DNA of 64,000 bases, taken from positions 2,854,001-2,918,000 of the forward strand of contig JAQFVV010000056.1 of the NCBI GenBank assembly GCA_028023455.1, written 5' to 3'. Under the pieces are notes generated by a model that was not told the DNA's origin, did not search any database, and worked only from the letters and a program-made list of their open reading frames with translations. Source of the DNA: Epiperipatus broadwayi. Its lineage: Eukaryota; Onychophora; Udeonychophora; Euonychophora; Peripatidae. A program made the translations under genes and the position numbers. Shown in pieces: positions 25,674 to 35,900 of this stretch. Numbering within the stretch: position 1 is the first letter of the stretch; each line of letters opens with the position of its first letter.

Positions 25674-26019
25674 TCTAGGATTTCAGACACTAGATTCAAA
25701 ACTCAAACTCAAGCATCAGCACTTTTTAATATGTTACTATCAATTTGAAAACCTGAATTTTTCAGACACATAAATGTCTTCAAATCCAGCCTTACAAATG
25801 ATATACCTATATGGGTCTGAATAGCCAAAGCAATATAAAATCACAAAAGCCTTCAAGGGTACACTTATAATAATTAATAAAACAAGACAAAGTGTGCAAC
25901 TTGCTTTTATGCTTGTACTGAAATGTTCACTAGATGGAGCTTAACATTAGCTCCTAACAAGATTTAATTATAAGTGACAAAAGAGAATGAATTCAAAACC
26001 AAAGATAAAAGATGACACA

Positions 26020-26092
26020 AATGAACTGAGTTCATTTTTATACTGCCCTCAATTCCCATTGTTTAGTAATCTTGCATTCCATTTCCTCTTTC

Positions 26093-26095
<3 letters not shown>
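26020..26095. repeat. Dispersed repeat, copy 1 (partner at 30352-30428)
   Basis: Shares AACTGAGTTCA, TTTTATACTGCC.TCAATTCC and TTTAGTAATCTTGCATT with 30352-30428 in the same orientation, 4.33 kb away. The PLE and its leading (TA)n lie directly after this copy. Confidence 0.65.

Positions 26096-26160
<65 letters not shown>
26096..26160. repeat. (TA)n microsatellite at the 5' edge of PLE1
   Basis: About 65 bp of pure TA. The PLE reading frame emerges immediately from it, so it marks the 5' truncation point of the element. Confidence 0.95.
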
Positions 26161-26162
<2 letters not shown>

Positions 26163-27930
26163 AACAAGAGCCAAAAAAAGACGAATATATAGGACAAATC
26201 AACACAGCAATGAGACACGCACCCTTAAAATCAAACATCAAACACTGGGACATAAAAGTAAAAACAACCAAGCAATTCTTTGAGTCAGAAAGAATCACAT
26301 GCATGCATGAAGACAAGGGAAACAGATTTGTGTTGATGCACACACAGGAATACATAGACAAGATTAACATACAGATTAATAAGTTACAGTTTCATAAAAT
26401 TGGTCAGTTCAGCATTGCTAACAATAGAGATAAATTCATTTCATCCATCCTTAAAAACATTGCAATAAAGCCTTCACAAAGTCAGAATATTACAGTCTAT
26501 ACCCATCATCAGCAGTGCCACCCAGGATTTTTGGAAGTGCCAACACACATAAAGACAACACACTGGTTCGATTAATGCTAGACTTCAGAGGAGTACATTA
26601 TGCAAAGACAGCCAAGTGGGTGAACAAAAAACTCATCCAAATGTTGGGCTTTGGAACATACACTATCAATTCATCTGCACAGTTCGTGTCCTCCATCAAA
26701 GATTTACAACTAAACCCAAACATCAAATTGGCCACTATGGATGTTTCTGAATTATATGGCTCTGTCAATAGAAACAAGTTGATCCAAATAGTCAGAGATG
26801 AACTTTTGACACAAAAAATAGCTCAACCTCAAGTAGATTTCATCCATGACTTTCTGTGTTGGTTGGACAGCAACATTGTGGCATTTTTCAGAAACCAGTG
26901 GTTCTCCATGAAACAAGGCTGGCCTATGGGGTTACCACTGAGTGGTGTAGTTACCAGCACCTTCCTGAACTACTATGAGAGAAAAATCATACTTAGTCTA
27001 AACCCATCATGCTTTCTAGTATACACTAGATATGTCGATGACCTATTCATTGCTGCCACCTCTGAGATCACACAAATCAAAGCTGAATTAGAAACCAATA
27101 CAGCACTAGTTGTGAATGTCACAACTGAAGACACTCTCCAACAACTTAAATATCTTGAATGTCAAAATACAAAGAGAAAACAACCACTGCCATTATAGTA
27201 TGGCCATCAAACCACTGGAAATCAGATGCCATACACCCCCCCCCCCCAAACTCACACACCTATAGCACATAAATGATCCGGTCTAGCATCTTTTTTGCAT
27301 AGAAACAGATTGTTGTGTAAAATTGAGGCAGATGCAAAAGCAAATGTAATAGAATACAGAGATGACCTATTGAATTTAGGGTTCAGGCAATCCATTGTTG
27401 ACAAAAAAATTTTTACATATACAGAATAAACGTCTTAACTCTCACATCACACAGGATAAACCCAGATTATTGCTTCCATATATATCCAATTTACACAAGA
27501 AATTGCATTCCACCCTTAACAACAAATATCAGCTTTGTTTTCGAACCCCTCCAAATTCTAACAATTTAATTAATAACACTAATGATCAAACTCCACTGTT
27601 ACAGACCCCCCACACAGTATATAAAAGTGCATGTTCCAACAATAATTGTAAAGGCACATATTATGGGGAAAGCAGAGCATCTTTGGCCACCTGATAACAC
27701 AACATAAATATTCATACAATAGAGCTCGCAACGATCCTTCTACCTATTCAGTTTTCTATCAGCACCAGAGCACAAGTCACCAAGAGTGCATTCTGGACAA
27801 TCCCACAATCATGTGTAGAGAGAGACATGACCTCAAAAGAAAAATCAAAGTGGCTTTATTAATCTCACGAGACAACGATGCCATAAACAGGAAGGACACG
27901 TGCTTTGCTTTATCAAAAAAATGGAATTAG
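26161..27930 (+). pseudogene. Penelope-like element 1: RT plus GIY-YIG, 5'-truncated and frameshifted
   Basis: The product would be a Penelope-type reverse transcriptase with a C-terminal GIY-YIG endonuclease. Pieces in order: an N-proximal segment ending in a DKGN box (26163-26530); then frame 26515-27198 with DFRG, DVSELYGSV (26740-26766), QGWPMGLPLSG (26914-26946) and the catalytic YVDD (27031-27042). After a frameshift come YRDDLLNLGF near 27356-27385 and a connector ending LLPYISNL. The nuclease begins YKSACSNNNCKGTYYGESRA (27621-27680) and shifts frame again at 27690. The 3' end carries LKRKIKVALLISRDNDAINR and a stop at 27928-27930. At least three frameshifts, with a C-run near 27233, show it is dead. 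RT motifs match PLE3 at 63.4-64.0 kb, so both belong to one lineage, distinct from the canonical Penelope at 56.9-60.3 kb. The GIY-YIG lies C-terminal, unlike Naiad/Chlamys types. Confidence 0.85.
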
Positions 27931-29438
27931 CATATTTGCATATTAAATGTATTAGCAAGCTATGATTATAAAGGCAAGATCCTTTGAAAGTGCTCAGCTG
28001 GAATATTATTTTTAGTTAGCTATTTTGTATTAATAGCTTTTGGGAACAGTTGCGCCGCACATGCACTCGTGCTTGAATATTTATTCCTTTGTTAATATTT
28101 TTTTATTTAATGGCTAAATATAGCTCTATTTATTCTTTTGTAAATATGAATAAAGATATTTCATGGGACTTTGTGCTATCTCCTACCATTTAGCATGTAT
28201 GTTTAACTTCTCCCTATATTTCTATGTTGGGGTATGTATTGCTTTCAATGCCTATTTTTAGCCTGTCTGTTTTACTTTGCTTAACTCCTCTATTTTAGTT
28301 TAATTTTATGAATTAACTATTTATTGATGGTCTTAGTTTGTCATAGCATCCCCATCCATCAGTCCATATTCAATGTGGCTCATGAAGTTTCCTTTTTGGT
28401 TAGATACATTAGCTACTTGTTGCATAGGTAAATCCATAAAGGTGAATAAGTTCCCAAAAGAAATTTTTTTTTACCAGTCCAATGGCCAGACCTCCATGGA
28501 AATTTAAGTCCCTTAAGTATGGGTGCCAGAATGTAATGGTCTGGGTTTTCTACTGAAGAGAGTAAATGCATCTATGTTTAGACTTAGGGTTTTTGGGTTG
28601 GATGCTGTGATTTATGCAATGAAGTTCCTAACCAATGATCAGGTCTATCTTCAATGGGCTAGTTCTAGGTTTACTCTGTGAATTCAGACACAATTTAGGC
28701 TAGTTCATCTGTATCTCACATCTCTTTCAGATTCCATTATGCCTTGGAATTTAAACCCACACCTCTTTCGGATTCCTTTATGCCTGGGAATTTAAATCCA
28801 GGGAGAATGTTGGCCGCATCACTTTTTAGATTCCAATTGAGGAAAGACTTATCTAACCATACTATTGTGTTATGATGTAAACGAAAACATGTGTGTGGAT
28901 GCATATATATATCCAGTTATCAATTGATGGATGGATGGATGGATAAATAACTCTGACAAACTATAGACCATTTACTGAAAATTAATTAAACAAAATTTGC
29001 TAACAAAATGAAAATTCCAAAGTCTCTTAACATGGTGAAAAAATAATCATAGAACATGTGTGTGTGTCAAATATATATCTCTAACATATTCACAAATAAA
29101 TATTTATTAACCCAACCCTTTCCATGATAGATATATAAGCTGAAACACTAAAGATGCTAACTATTTACAATATTATTTACAGATGTATGCATTAGCTCTA
29201 TAGTTCATCTCCTATGGTAGATATTCCATTCACTTTGCAGGACTACCCCCCCCCCAACTATGTACAAGCTTTCTACAATATATAGAAGAGAACATTCACT
29301 CAAAACATTAGTCATCTTTACCAAAAAAACACAAATATAAATGTTATTAGTTAACAAAAAATATATAAACAAACAAACAAACTTGGTTCTGTAAAAATGT
29401 ATGGTCTTTATATGGAACAATATCAAGTAAAATCTTAC
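27931..29438. other. Gene-free stretch after PLE1; 43-bp tandem duplication at 28722-28808
   Basis: The first ~200 bp may be the PLE1 3' UTR. Two adjacent 43-bp units share CTCTTTC.GATTCC.TTATGCC and GGAATTTAAA.CCA (28722-28808). A short GGAT tract is at 28927-28942 and a C-run near 29246. No gene is recognised. Confidence 0.45.
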
Positions 29439-29678
29439 CTCAGTCCATATTATCTTGAAAATGTGAACATCCAAGCCACTATGGATGGGGAGCTAATGTA
29501 AATTTTATTCAAAAATAAATGTTGAACTTAACCACTTCCTCCCCCCATACTTTCTCAATTCTATCAATGATGGACAGTTCCAATTGGTAAGTATTCCTGT
29601 ACCCAGATGTGGAAGAGAAATGAAAACAAAACTACAAATGTATATAAAAAATAATACATAGCAATTTAAAACTTTACC
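29439..29678 (-). other. Weak exon-like segments on the minus strand
   Basis: A donor-like CAG/GTAAAG ends an open stretch at 29678. An acceptor-like pyrimidine tract ending GTACAG lies before 29596. A 54-nt open segment (29492-29439, coding LPIHSGLDVHIFKIIWTE) sits between an ACATTAG acceptor and a GAG/GTAAGA donor. Reading frames do not join convincingly, and I do not recognise the peptides. It may be part of a host gene or chance. Confidence 0.2.
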
Positions 29679-29769
29679 TGAATTATTCAGATAGAGTTCA
29701 TGGATTTGGCAGGTATCGTTCTTCATAGGCACACTTCGTAGCTGTTCCAGTCATCCTACCTCAGCAAAT

Positions 29770-30351
29770 AATGCATTTCTCATGGGAAATTCTTGGTGGC
29801 TTGCTTGTACTGACGTTATTTCCTTCTTCATGTTGTTATTTCATTCTATATCCATTCTGAGGTTTGAGACAGGTATTTCATGTTTAAGCAGGCAATATAT
29901 ATATGTTAAATCATTGAACCTTCCATGGTCAAGGCTAATGACACTTTGGTCCCACGACAATATTAAATTATCCAGAGTACATAATTTTGCAATTTCACAA
30001 AATATTTAACTTTTCTTGATTCACTGTTTAGCATTTAATAAGTTATATGAAAAATGAATTATTTCATTCTCTCTCTATATATGCTGATAATCTATTTCTT
30101 GGTTTTTATTCGCCTTCAAAAAATTACAGTCCATTTGTTTTAAATATCCATTTAAATCAGCTCGACTAATTTTATTCAATTGTGAGAATGTATTAAAAAT
30201 TTTTTATTTGTTTAATTATTGGCTGTACTTTTGTAATGTTTCTGTCATGACAATTAGACTAATAATTTGGACTGTTCAATCTCTGATAATCGAACGTTCT
30301 ATTTTCTGACATTGGTATTGTATATCTCTTGAATAAAGTAAAATATGACAG
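29770..30351. other. AT-rich DNA without recognised features
   Basis: A 75-codon plus-strand ORF (29782-30009) has no recognisable similarity. Nothing else was seen. Confidence 0.45.
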
Positions 30352-30428
30352 AAATAAACTGAGTTCAATTTTATACTGCCTTCAATTCCTACTATTTAGT
30401 AATCTTGCATTTCATTTCCTTTTTCATC
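30352..30428. repeat. Dispersed repeat, copy 2 (partner at 26020-26095)
   Basis: About 77 bp matching the sequence just upstream of PLE1 in the same orientation, with scattered substitutions. The two copies bracket 4.3 kb that includes PLE1. Confidence 0.65.
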
Positions 30429-30638
30429 AATATACATATGCTTATTTTTATGTGTGTTATATTGATTGACAGTAAAATAAGATTACGTAATAGAATTCTG
30501 CATTCATCTTCCATATCTAGTTAACTAGTGACTGGCTTGACATTAGGCCATTATGATATCCACCAAGTCTAATGATGTAAAATATTGACATTTAGTTCAT
30601 ATTTGTGTAAATATTTATGTGACTTATTTATTGAGACA

Positions 30639-30752
30639 TTTTTTCTTAATATTGTATTTAATAAAACAAACCTTGGTTGTCATTTTTTTCTTAATATTGT
30701 ATTTGATAAAACAAACTTTGGTTGTCATATATATATATATATATATATATAT
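30639..30752. repeat. 44-bp tandem duplication followed by (TA)n
   Basis: Two units share TTTTTTCTTAATATTGTATT, then (T/A)ATAAAACAAAC.TTGGTTGTCA (30639-30728), and run into a TA tract to 30752. Confidence 0.8.
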
Positions 30753-31871
30753 GTTTACTATGTAAATGATAATACATGTTTAACTATCCATTAACTAAAT
30801 TTACTTTTTAGATGAGTTTAATTTAGTGAATAATGCACTATGAACCTCCCTATTTTTGAAATAATCAAGCCAAATAAATTAATGAAACAGACAAATGAAA
30901 CATTAACAAGCTAATATCAAAGCATTCTCTGGAGCTTTATTTTACATATTTTATGAATTAAGTCAGTTTAGTTTCCTATATATAAACAAGGCCTTAATTT
31001 GATGAAACCTAAATGTTTTGTAACCTATATAAAAGACAAAATGTATATTACAACATTAAATAATTCAATACTTTATGCCATGCTAGCCAATACATCATTA
31101 ATTATTTCATTATCATCATTTTTTTATAGATATCATGCTGTTTATTATGTTGGTTTATTAAATCAACACCACATCATTCTATTAATGTTTTGAGAAAGAA
31201 AATGTATCCCATTAGGCATGGAGGTACAACCCTGACTGTTATTAAGACTCCAGCCAGGTCCCTAAATTTGTGAATTTCCTAGTTATAGTTACAATATTGA
31301 CTACGAATTTTCTCATAAAATTAATCCACATTTATCTTTTGTGATAGATTTTCAAGAAGAAATGCTACATATTTTTAAACTTGCCCATATTTTACATCTT
31401 TAACGATTTCTACATGCCTATAGTTAATCTTATACAATTAATTCAAAACATTTAATTATTTACAGGATCAGAGACATGTGCTTTACTTGAATGTTTTATT
31501 ATGTTTGATAATAAAATATATATTTATATTTTTTAAAGTTCTTACCCAGGAATTTCATGAACAAATCTTAGCAATAATTTTTATTTCAGATATTCAATAA
31601 TATAATAAGGATTGTTTTAAAAACTTTTACCAGGCTTAATAAAAAATTTAGTTTTATTATAATCATTCAAATCAATTGTCATAGATTGTGTAAATATATA
31701 TCTGACAAAACTTATATTCAATGAAGTTGTTGAATTATTATAGTAATATTTGGATAAAATATGAACTAGCATATAATTAAAAGTTAGTATCAAATTATCT
31801 TAGCATATATAATTTAAAGTATAAAAAACATTTTCTTTGTTAAATATGTTTGTATTTATAAATATTAGGTT
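30753..31871. other. AT-rich DNA without recognised features
   Basis: No coding or RNA feature was recognised. Confidence 0.5.
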
Positions 31872-31875
31872 TATT

Positions 31876-31878
31876 ATT

Positions 31879-31947
<69 letters not shown>
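31876..31947. repeat. (AAT)n microsatellite
   Basis: Over 20 perfect AAT repeats directly abutting the left end of the hammerhead-bearing element. Confidence 0.95.
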
Positions 31948-31950
<3 letters not shown>

Positions 31951-32467
31951 GCTTGTTGAGGAATTGGCAATCCTCATTGTTGATAACTTACAAGCTTAAG
32001 AGAATAGGGTCATGTGTTCTATGACTCTTATTTTAACTATTTATTATCTCTGCCTTAAGTCTTATGCGATGTTATATTGCTAAGACTACTAATATATGGC
32101 ATGGCTGAAGATCTATCAGCCCCATATAGCTATTTAAGTTGTATAGCTGGGTTTGAAGACATGTAGGTGTCTGAAAATTTCAAAATTTCCATTCAATAGA
32201 TAACTTTTAGATAAGTGCTTGGCTTTGGGTTGGTATTTTTAGATCTAGTGTCTGAACATACCCTGGCACACCTCTCTGAGGAGTGCCAAAGCACAAAACC
32301 ATGGTCAGGGTTTTGGGGGGGGGGGTTCCTGACAGAGATATTTTAAATGCTGCTCTGGCTAAGCATTTATCACAAAGCTTGTTGAGGAATTGGCAATCCT
32401 CATTGTTTATAACTTACAAGCTTAAGAGAATAGGGTCATGTGTTCTGTGACTCTTATTTTGACTATA
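31948..32467 (+). mobile_element. Hammerhead-bearing repeat element (retrozyme-like), locus 2
   Basis: A direct repeat of about 96 bp (31948-32041 and 32373-32467; both begin AAAGCTTGTTGAGGAATTGG and contain GAATAGGGTCATGTGTTCT) gives a repeat period of 425 bp, i.e. one full unit plus the start of a second. The interior shares GTTTGAAGACAT, TGTCTGAAAA and ATCTAGTGTCTGAA with the minus-strand element at 25.4-26.0 kb, and carries one hammerhead-like motif at the same relative place. No coding sequence is present. Partial tandem dimers of this size are what retrozymes leave in genomes. A solo-LTR-like explanation is possible but there are no LTR signals. Confidence 0.6.
32271..32310 (+). ncRNA. 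Hammerhead-like ribozyme motif, well-formed stems
   Basis: In order: CCTCT, CTGAGGAG (core box with G at the variable seventh position), TGC-CAAA-GCA as stem II, CAAAA (GAAA box with G to A), CCATGG as stem III, then TC completing a GUC triplet, and AGGG pairing back to CCTCT as stem I. The GAAA change would be expected to impair cleavage. A G-run of twelve bases follows at 32314-32325. Confidence 0.55.
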
Positions 32468-32924
32468 AAATAGTAAGCTTTCATATTTATTTTGCTCTCT
32501 TCAGATATATAGGCACCTTAATTAAAATAAAATAAAATATGTTAATGAACACTGTTTATTAAAAGAAAAAAGTGTTTTATACAGAGTTTATAAGATTTTA
32601 ATAATCCATACTTTGGAAAATATTTTAAGATAAAGTATTTTTTACTATTGGATTACAGAAGACAGCTTTAAAATAACTTCATTTTCTACATTCTATTAAC
32701 AACTTTTTATTACCAGTTGGAGTTTTTTAATGGTTACTGCTTATCTGGACTTTTTTTTATCCTACTTTTTAAAAATCCATGTCTACTTGTTATTGTATTT
32801 TCTAATATTTTTATACTATTTTTTCTAATGCAAATTACACCAAACGTTTTTTTACCTCCTGCTATGTGGATATTAAACTCTTTACTTAAACCTTTTCTTC
32901 AAACATGATGTTTCTTCTCAGTAC

Positions 32925-32926
<2 letters not shown>
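32468..32926. other. AT-rich DNA without recognised features
   Basis: Nothing recognised on either strand. Confidence 0.5.

Positions 32927-32992
<66 letters not shown>
32927..32992. repeat. (TA)n microsatellite
   Basis: About 66 bp of alternating T and A. Confidence 0.95.
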
Positions 32993-32996
<4 letters not shown>

Positions 32997-35900
32997 CTTC
33001 CTCTCTTTTTTTTCAGTTTATTTTTCAAGCTTATTACTTTTAATTGATAGATGTTTTTCATTAACTTATTTTTTTTTTTTAAAAAAGATAAATTAAAAAA
33101 AAAGGATTTTTAATTATTTGGGATAGGGGTGGGGTGGAAGGAGATATTTAACATCTTTGATTTTATTAATATCTATTGATTAATTGAAAAATTTATTTGG
33201 TTAGTATGTCCAAATTAGTCTTAAAAATTATATAGTTATATTATCCAGATTCTTAACATACATTAAATGTTTTCTATTTTTATGTACTCATGTTAGAAAT
33301 TGCGATATTATATTTAAGTAATTCAAATAATCTGGAGATAAATTATATTATATATTGAAACAGTATTATTTGGCCATCATTCCATTTCATCTACTATGTT
33401 CCACAGTAGTATCTTTTTCTCTAATTCAAACCCATCCCAGTCCATGTATATAAGCTTCTAATAATTTATTTTGTATGTAATAACATATATTTACATGTAT
33501 GTGCATGTATTTGTATATGTGCACACATCTAATAGTCATATTAATGTTTGTATGCATATACACAGTTATAAAATTTAAAATTAATAAAATGGTACAATTT
33601 AAATTAAGTTCTGTAAACATTGTTATATGTATGTAATTACCTACATATATATGTGAAAAAGCTGTAATGCAATAGATTTAAAAGCATTACAACTCTTTTA
33701 AATTAATAAATTTAAATTATTCTTGGTTAAAAACTCCTTATTTAAATGCATTTATATATACATTTCAATTCCTGTGATAGTCCCACACACATATATAATA
33801 AAATGTTTATGAAATTAAACTCTTTTAATATATTTTAGAAATAAAAAATAGGAACAAAGAGTGACCTATTTGACCATTATTGTTTTAGCCAAGAAAATGA
33901 CCAAAGGTTTCATTTTTGTTTTTTTTAAATTATTATGAAAGCTTTGTAAAATGTTGTAAACAGAGCATTTGAATTACTGATTTTCCTGGTAATGTACCGC
34001 TAATGAATAGCACTCCATGTAAAATTGTCTTTACAATTATTAAAATAAAAATTTTCCTAAACAATATAAAGATTTTAAAATTAAAATTCTAATAAATAAA
34101 ATCACTGCAAAATAAGTTTTGTAAAAGAAAATGAAGGTTTTAATAAATAAATAATATGTAAGCCAGAATAAGTTGAGAGAGTTGTTGTTTATAAAAGTTT
34201 AAAGAGTTTTATTATTAGTTTAAAATAGTTTTCTAAAAGGTAGTAATAATGTTTACAAATTAAATAATAGAGGGGGGGGGAGAAAATTTAACTTGGCAAA
34301 ACTAAACTTTAGACTAAATTAAGAAAGTTTAGAAAAGTTAGTTTTATTAAAATAAAAAGTAGTTAGTCCGAGGGGAGTGTATCTGAGAAAATTTAAAAGT
34401 ATTAAAGAAAAAAAAATTCTTAAAAACTAAAAGAAAATCTCTCTTTCCATTTATTTAAAATAAAATAAATATGTGTGTGTAAATAATGAATTGATTATAA
34501 ACATAAAGAAATAAAATGTGTGCATGTTAAAAAAAAAGAAAAGAAAATATGAAAGTTAAATCGTAAAAATAAATGAAAGTTTATAAGTAAAAAATTTCCT
34601 CAAAGATTGCATATATTCATCAGATACATAAAATGGGATTAACAATGGCTACTAATTAAAATTCATAAACAACAGAATTAATTAAACATGTCTTAAGAAT
34701 TTAATCAACCAAAGCAGTGGATGAAAATAAAAAACTAATTAAAAAAGGTTAACAAGATCATCATATAAATAGGGCCAAAAATTTCATCAGGCAGTTATTC
34801 ACATATTGCAAATCAATAGCCTATTAGACCTTTTTCCAATGAATATGATGCAGTGCTAAGCAGTTTGGGGCATGCGATGAACTCCAGCCTCATTGTGACA
34901 GAACATCATCAGTCTGCCTGATAGAAGCAATGCCTGTCTAAAAATTTGAAGCCACCAGGAATGTCTAATTGCATGAAATAGAAGTAGCACAGAATAGCAA
35001 TCATCAGAACCTCAACAGAAGCTTGAAATCCAACTGGTTGTTAAAACACACATGCAGCAGTAAATAAGTTGAAGCTACCATGTTCAAAAATCCTATAGGT
35101 AATAACATTATTTTATTCCAAATTTTGATATTAATTAATGTAGCCATTGTGATCTTTGAAGCCTCCCAGAGTCAGTTTAATAAATGAACTCTATAGCTGC
35201 ATAAAATGAACTATTTATGTGCATGTTTGAATGCTTGTACTTATTTTAATGCTTTATGTTTATATTATATTACTATTATATGTTTATCATAATATGTGTG
35301 AAGATATATGCTATTATGTATTATTATTTTATTCAGAAAAAAAAGTCATAAATTAGTTCCCAGTTAATTCTAAATATTTAAAATAAATTATTTTAGAAAT
35401 TAGTATTTGTCGGTCAATTTTCTTAATTATACTACTATAAAACAATTTAGCAGAGAATTTAAATAAGCAGTTTATTATATTATTCTTATGATTGAGCTAG
35501 TTGGGATTTCTTAAGCACTGAAGTAGTTTGCTGTCATTCAGGGTGTGTTAGTTATCTTTTGTGTAATTAACTGTCACCTGAAGTTATACTTTGAAACAAA
35601 AAAGTGCTTTGAATGACAGATGTTGAATTTGGTAGTTGAGAAGATCTGTGGCCTTGAAATGTAATCATTGTTATATATCTTATATAGCTTGGCTTGGTCA
35701 TAGATACCCTCTGGGTATTGTGGTTTTCTGCCTAAGTGACTGGTGTAGAGCAATACTTAAATTGCAGTGGAAAAGATCAAATTTATAATAAATAATTGCA
35801 TATGTTATATTTATAAGAAATCAACAATGTGTGTATCTTGAAATGTGCTTTTTACAATTTTTCTATTTCCACTAGAGAGTAAAAATTTCATGCTATATTT

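Larger units (their letters stand above)
25372..26000 (-). mobile_element. Hammerhead-bearing repeat element (retrozyme-like), locus 1
   Basis: A direct repeat of about 100 bp (25372-25470 and 25901-26000; shared GCTTTTATGCTTGTACT and CTAGATGGAGCTTA) flanks an interior in which a block of about 135 bp is duplicated in tandem (25490-25624 and 25625-25762). Each tandem block carries one hammerhead-like fold on the minus strand. Read on that strand the element shares GCTGGATTTGAAGACAT, TGTCTGAAAA and GAATCTAGTGTCTGAA with the plus-strand element at 31.95-32.47 kb. One unit without the internal duplication is roughly 395 bp. There is no coding sequence. Such non-coding units carrying type I hammerheads are known in animals as retrozymes; assignment to that class is inference. 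Confidence 0.6.

Noticed and set aside
25987-26370. Long ORFs coding runs of alternating Tyr-Ile (also near 32.9 kb)
   Set aside because: They are translations of (TA)n microsatellites; only the part after 26161 is real PLE coding sequence.
31872-31947. Possible CRISPR-like or satellite array from regular repeats
   Set aside because: Simple trinucleotide microsatellite with no spacers; the genome is eukaryotic.
34890-34960. CATCAGTCTGCCTGATAGAAG text resembling hammerhead boxes
   Set aside because: The CUGAUGA box is broken and the GAAA box and stems cannot be arranged in order.
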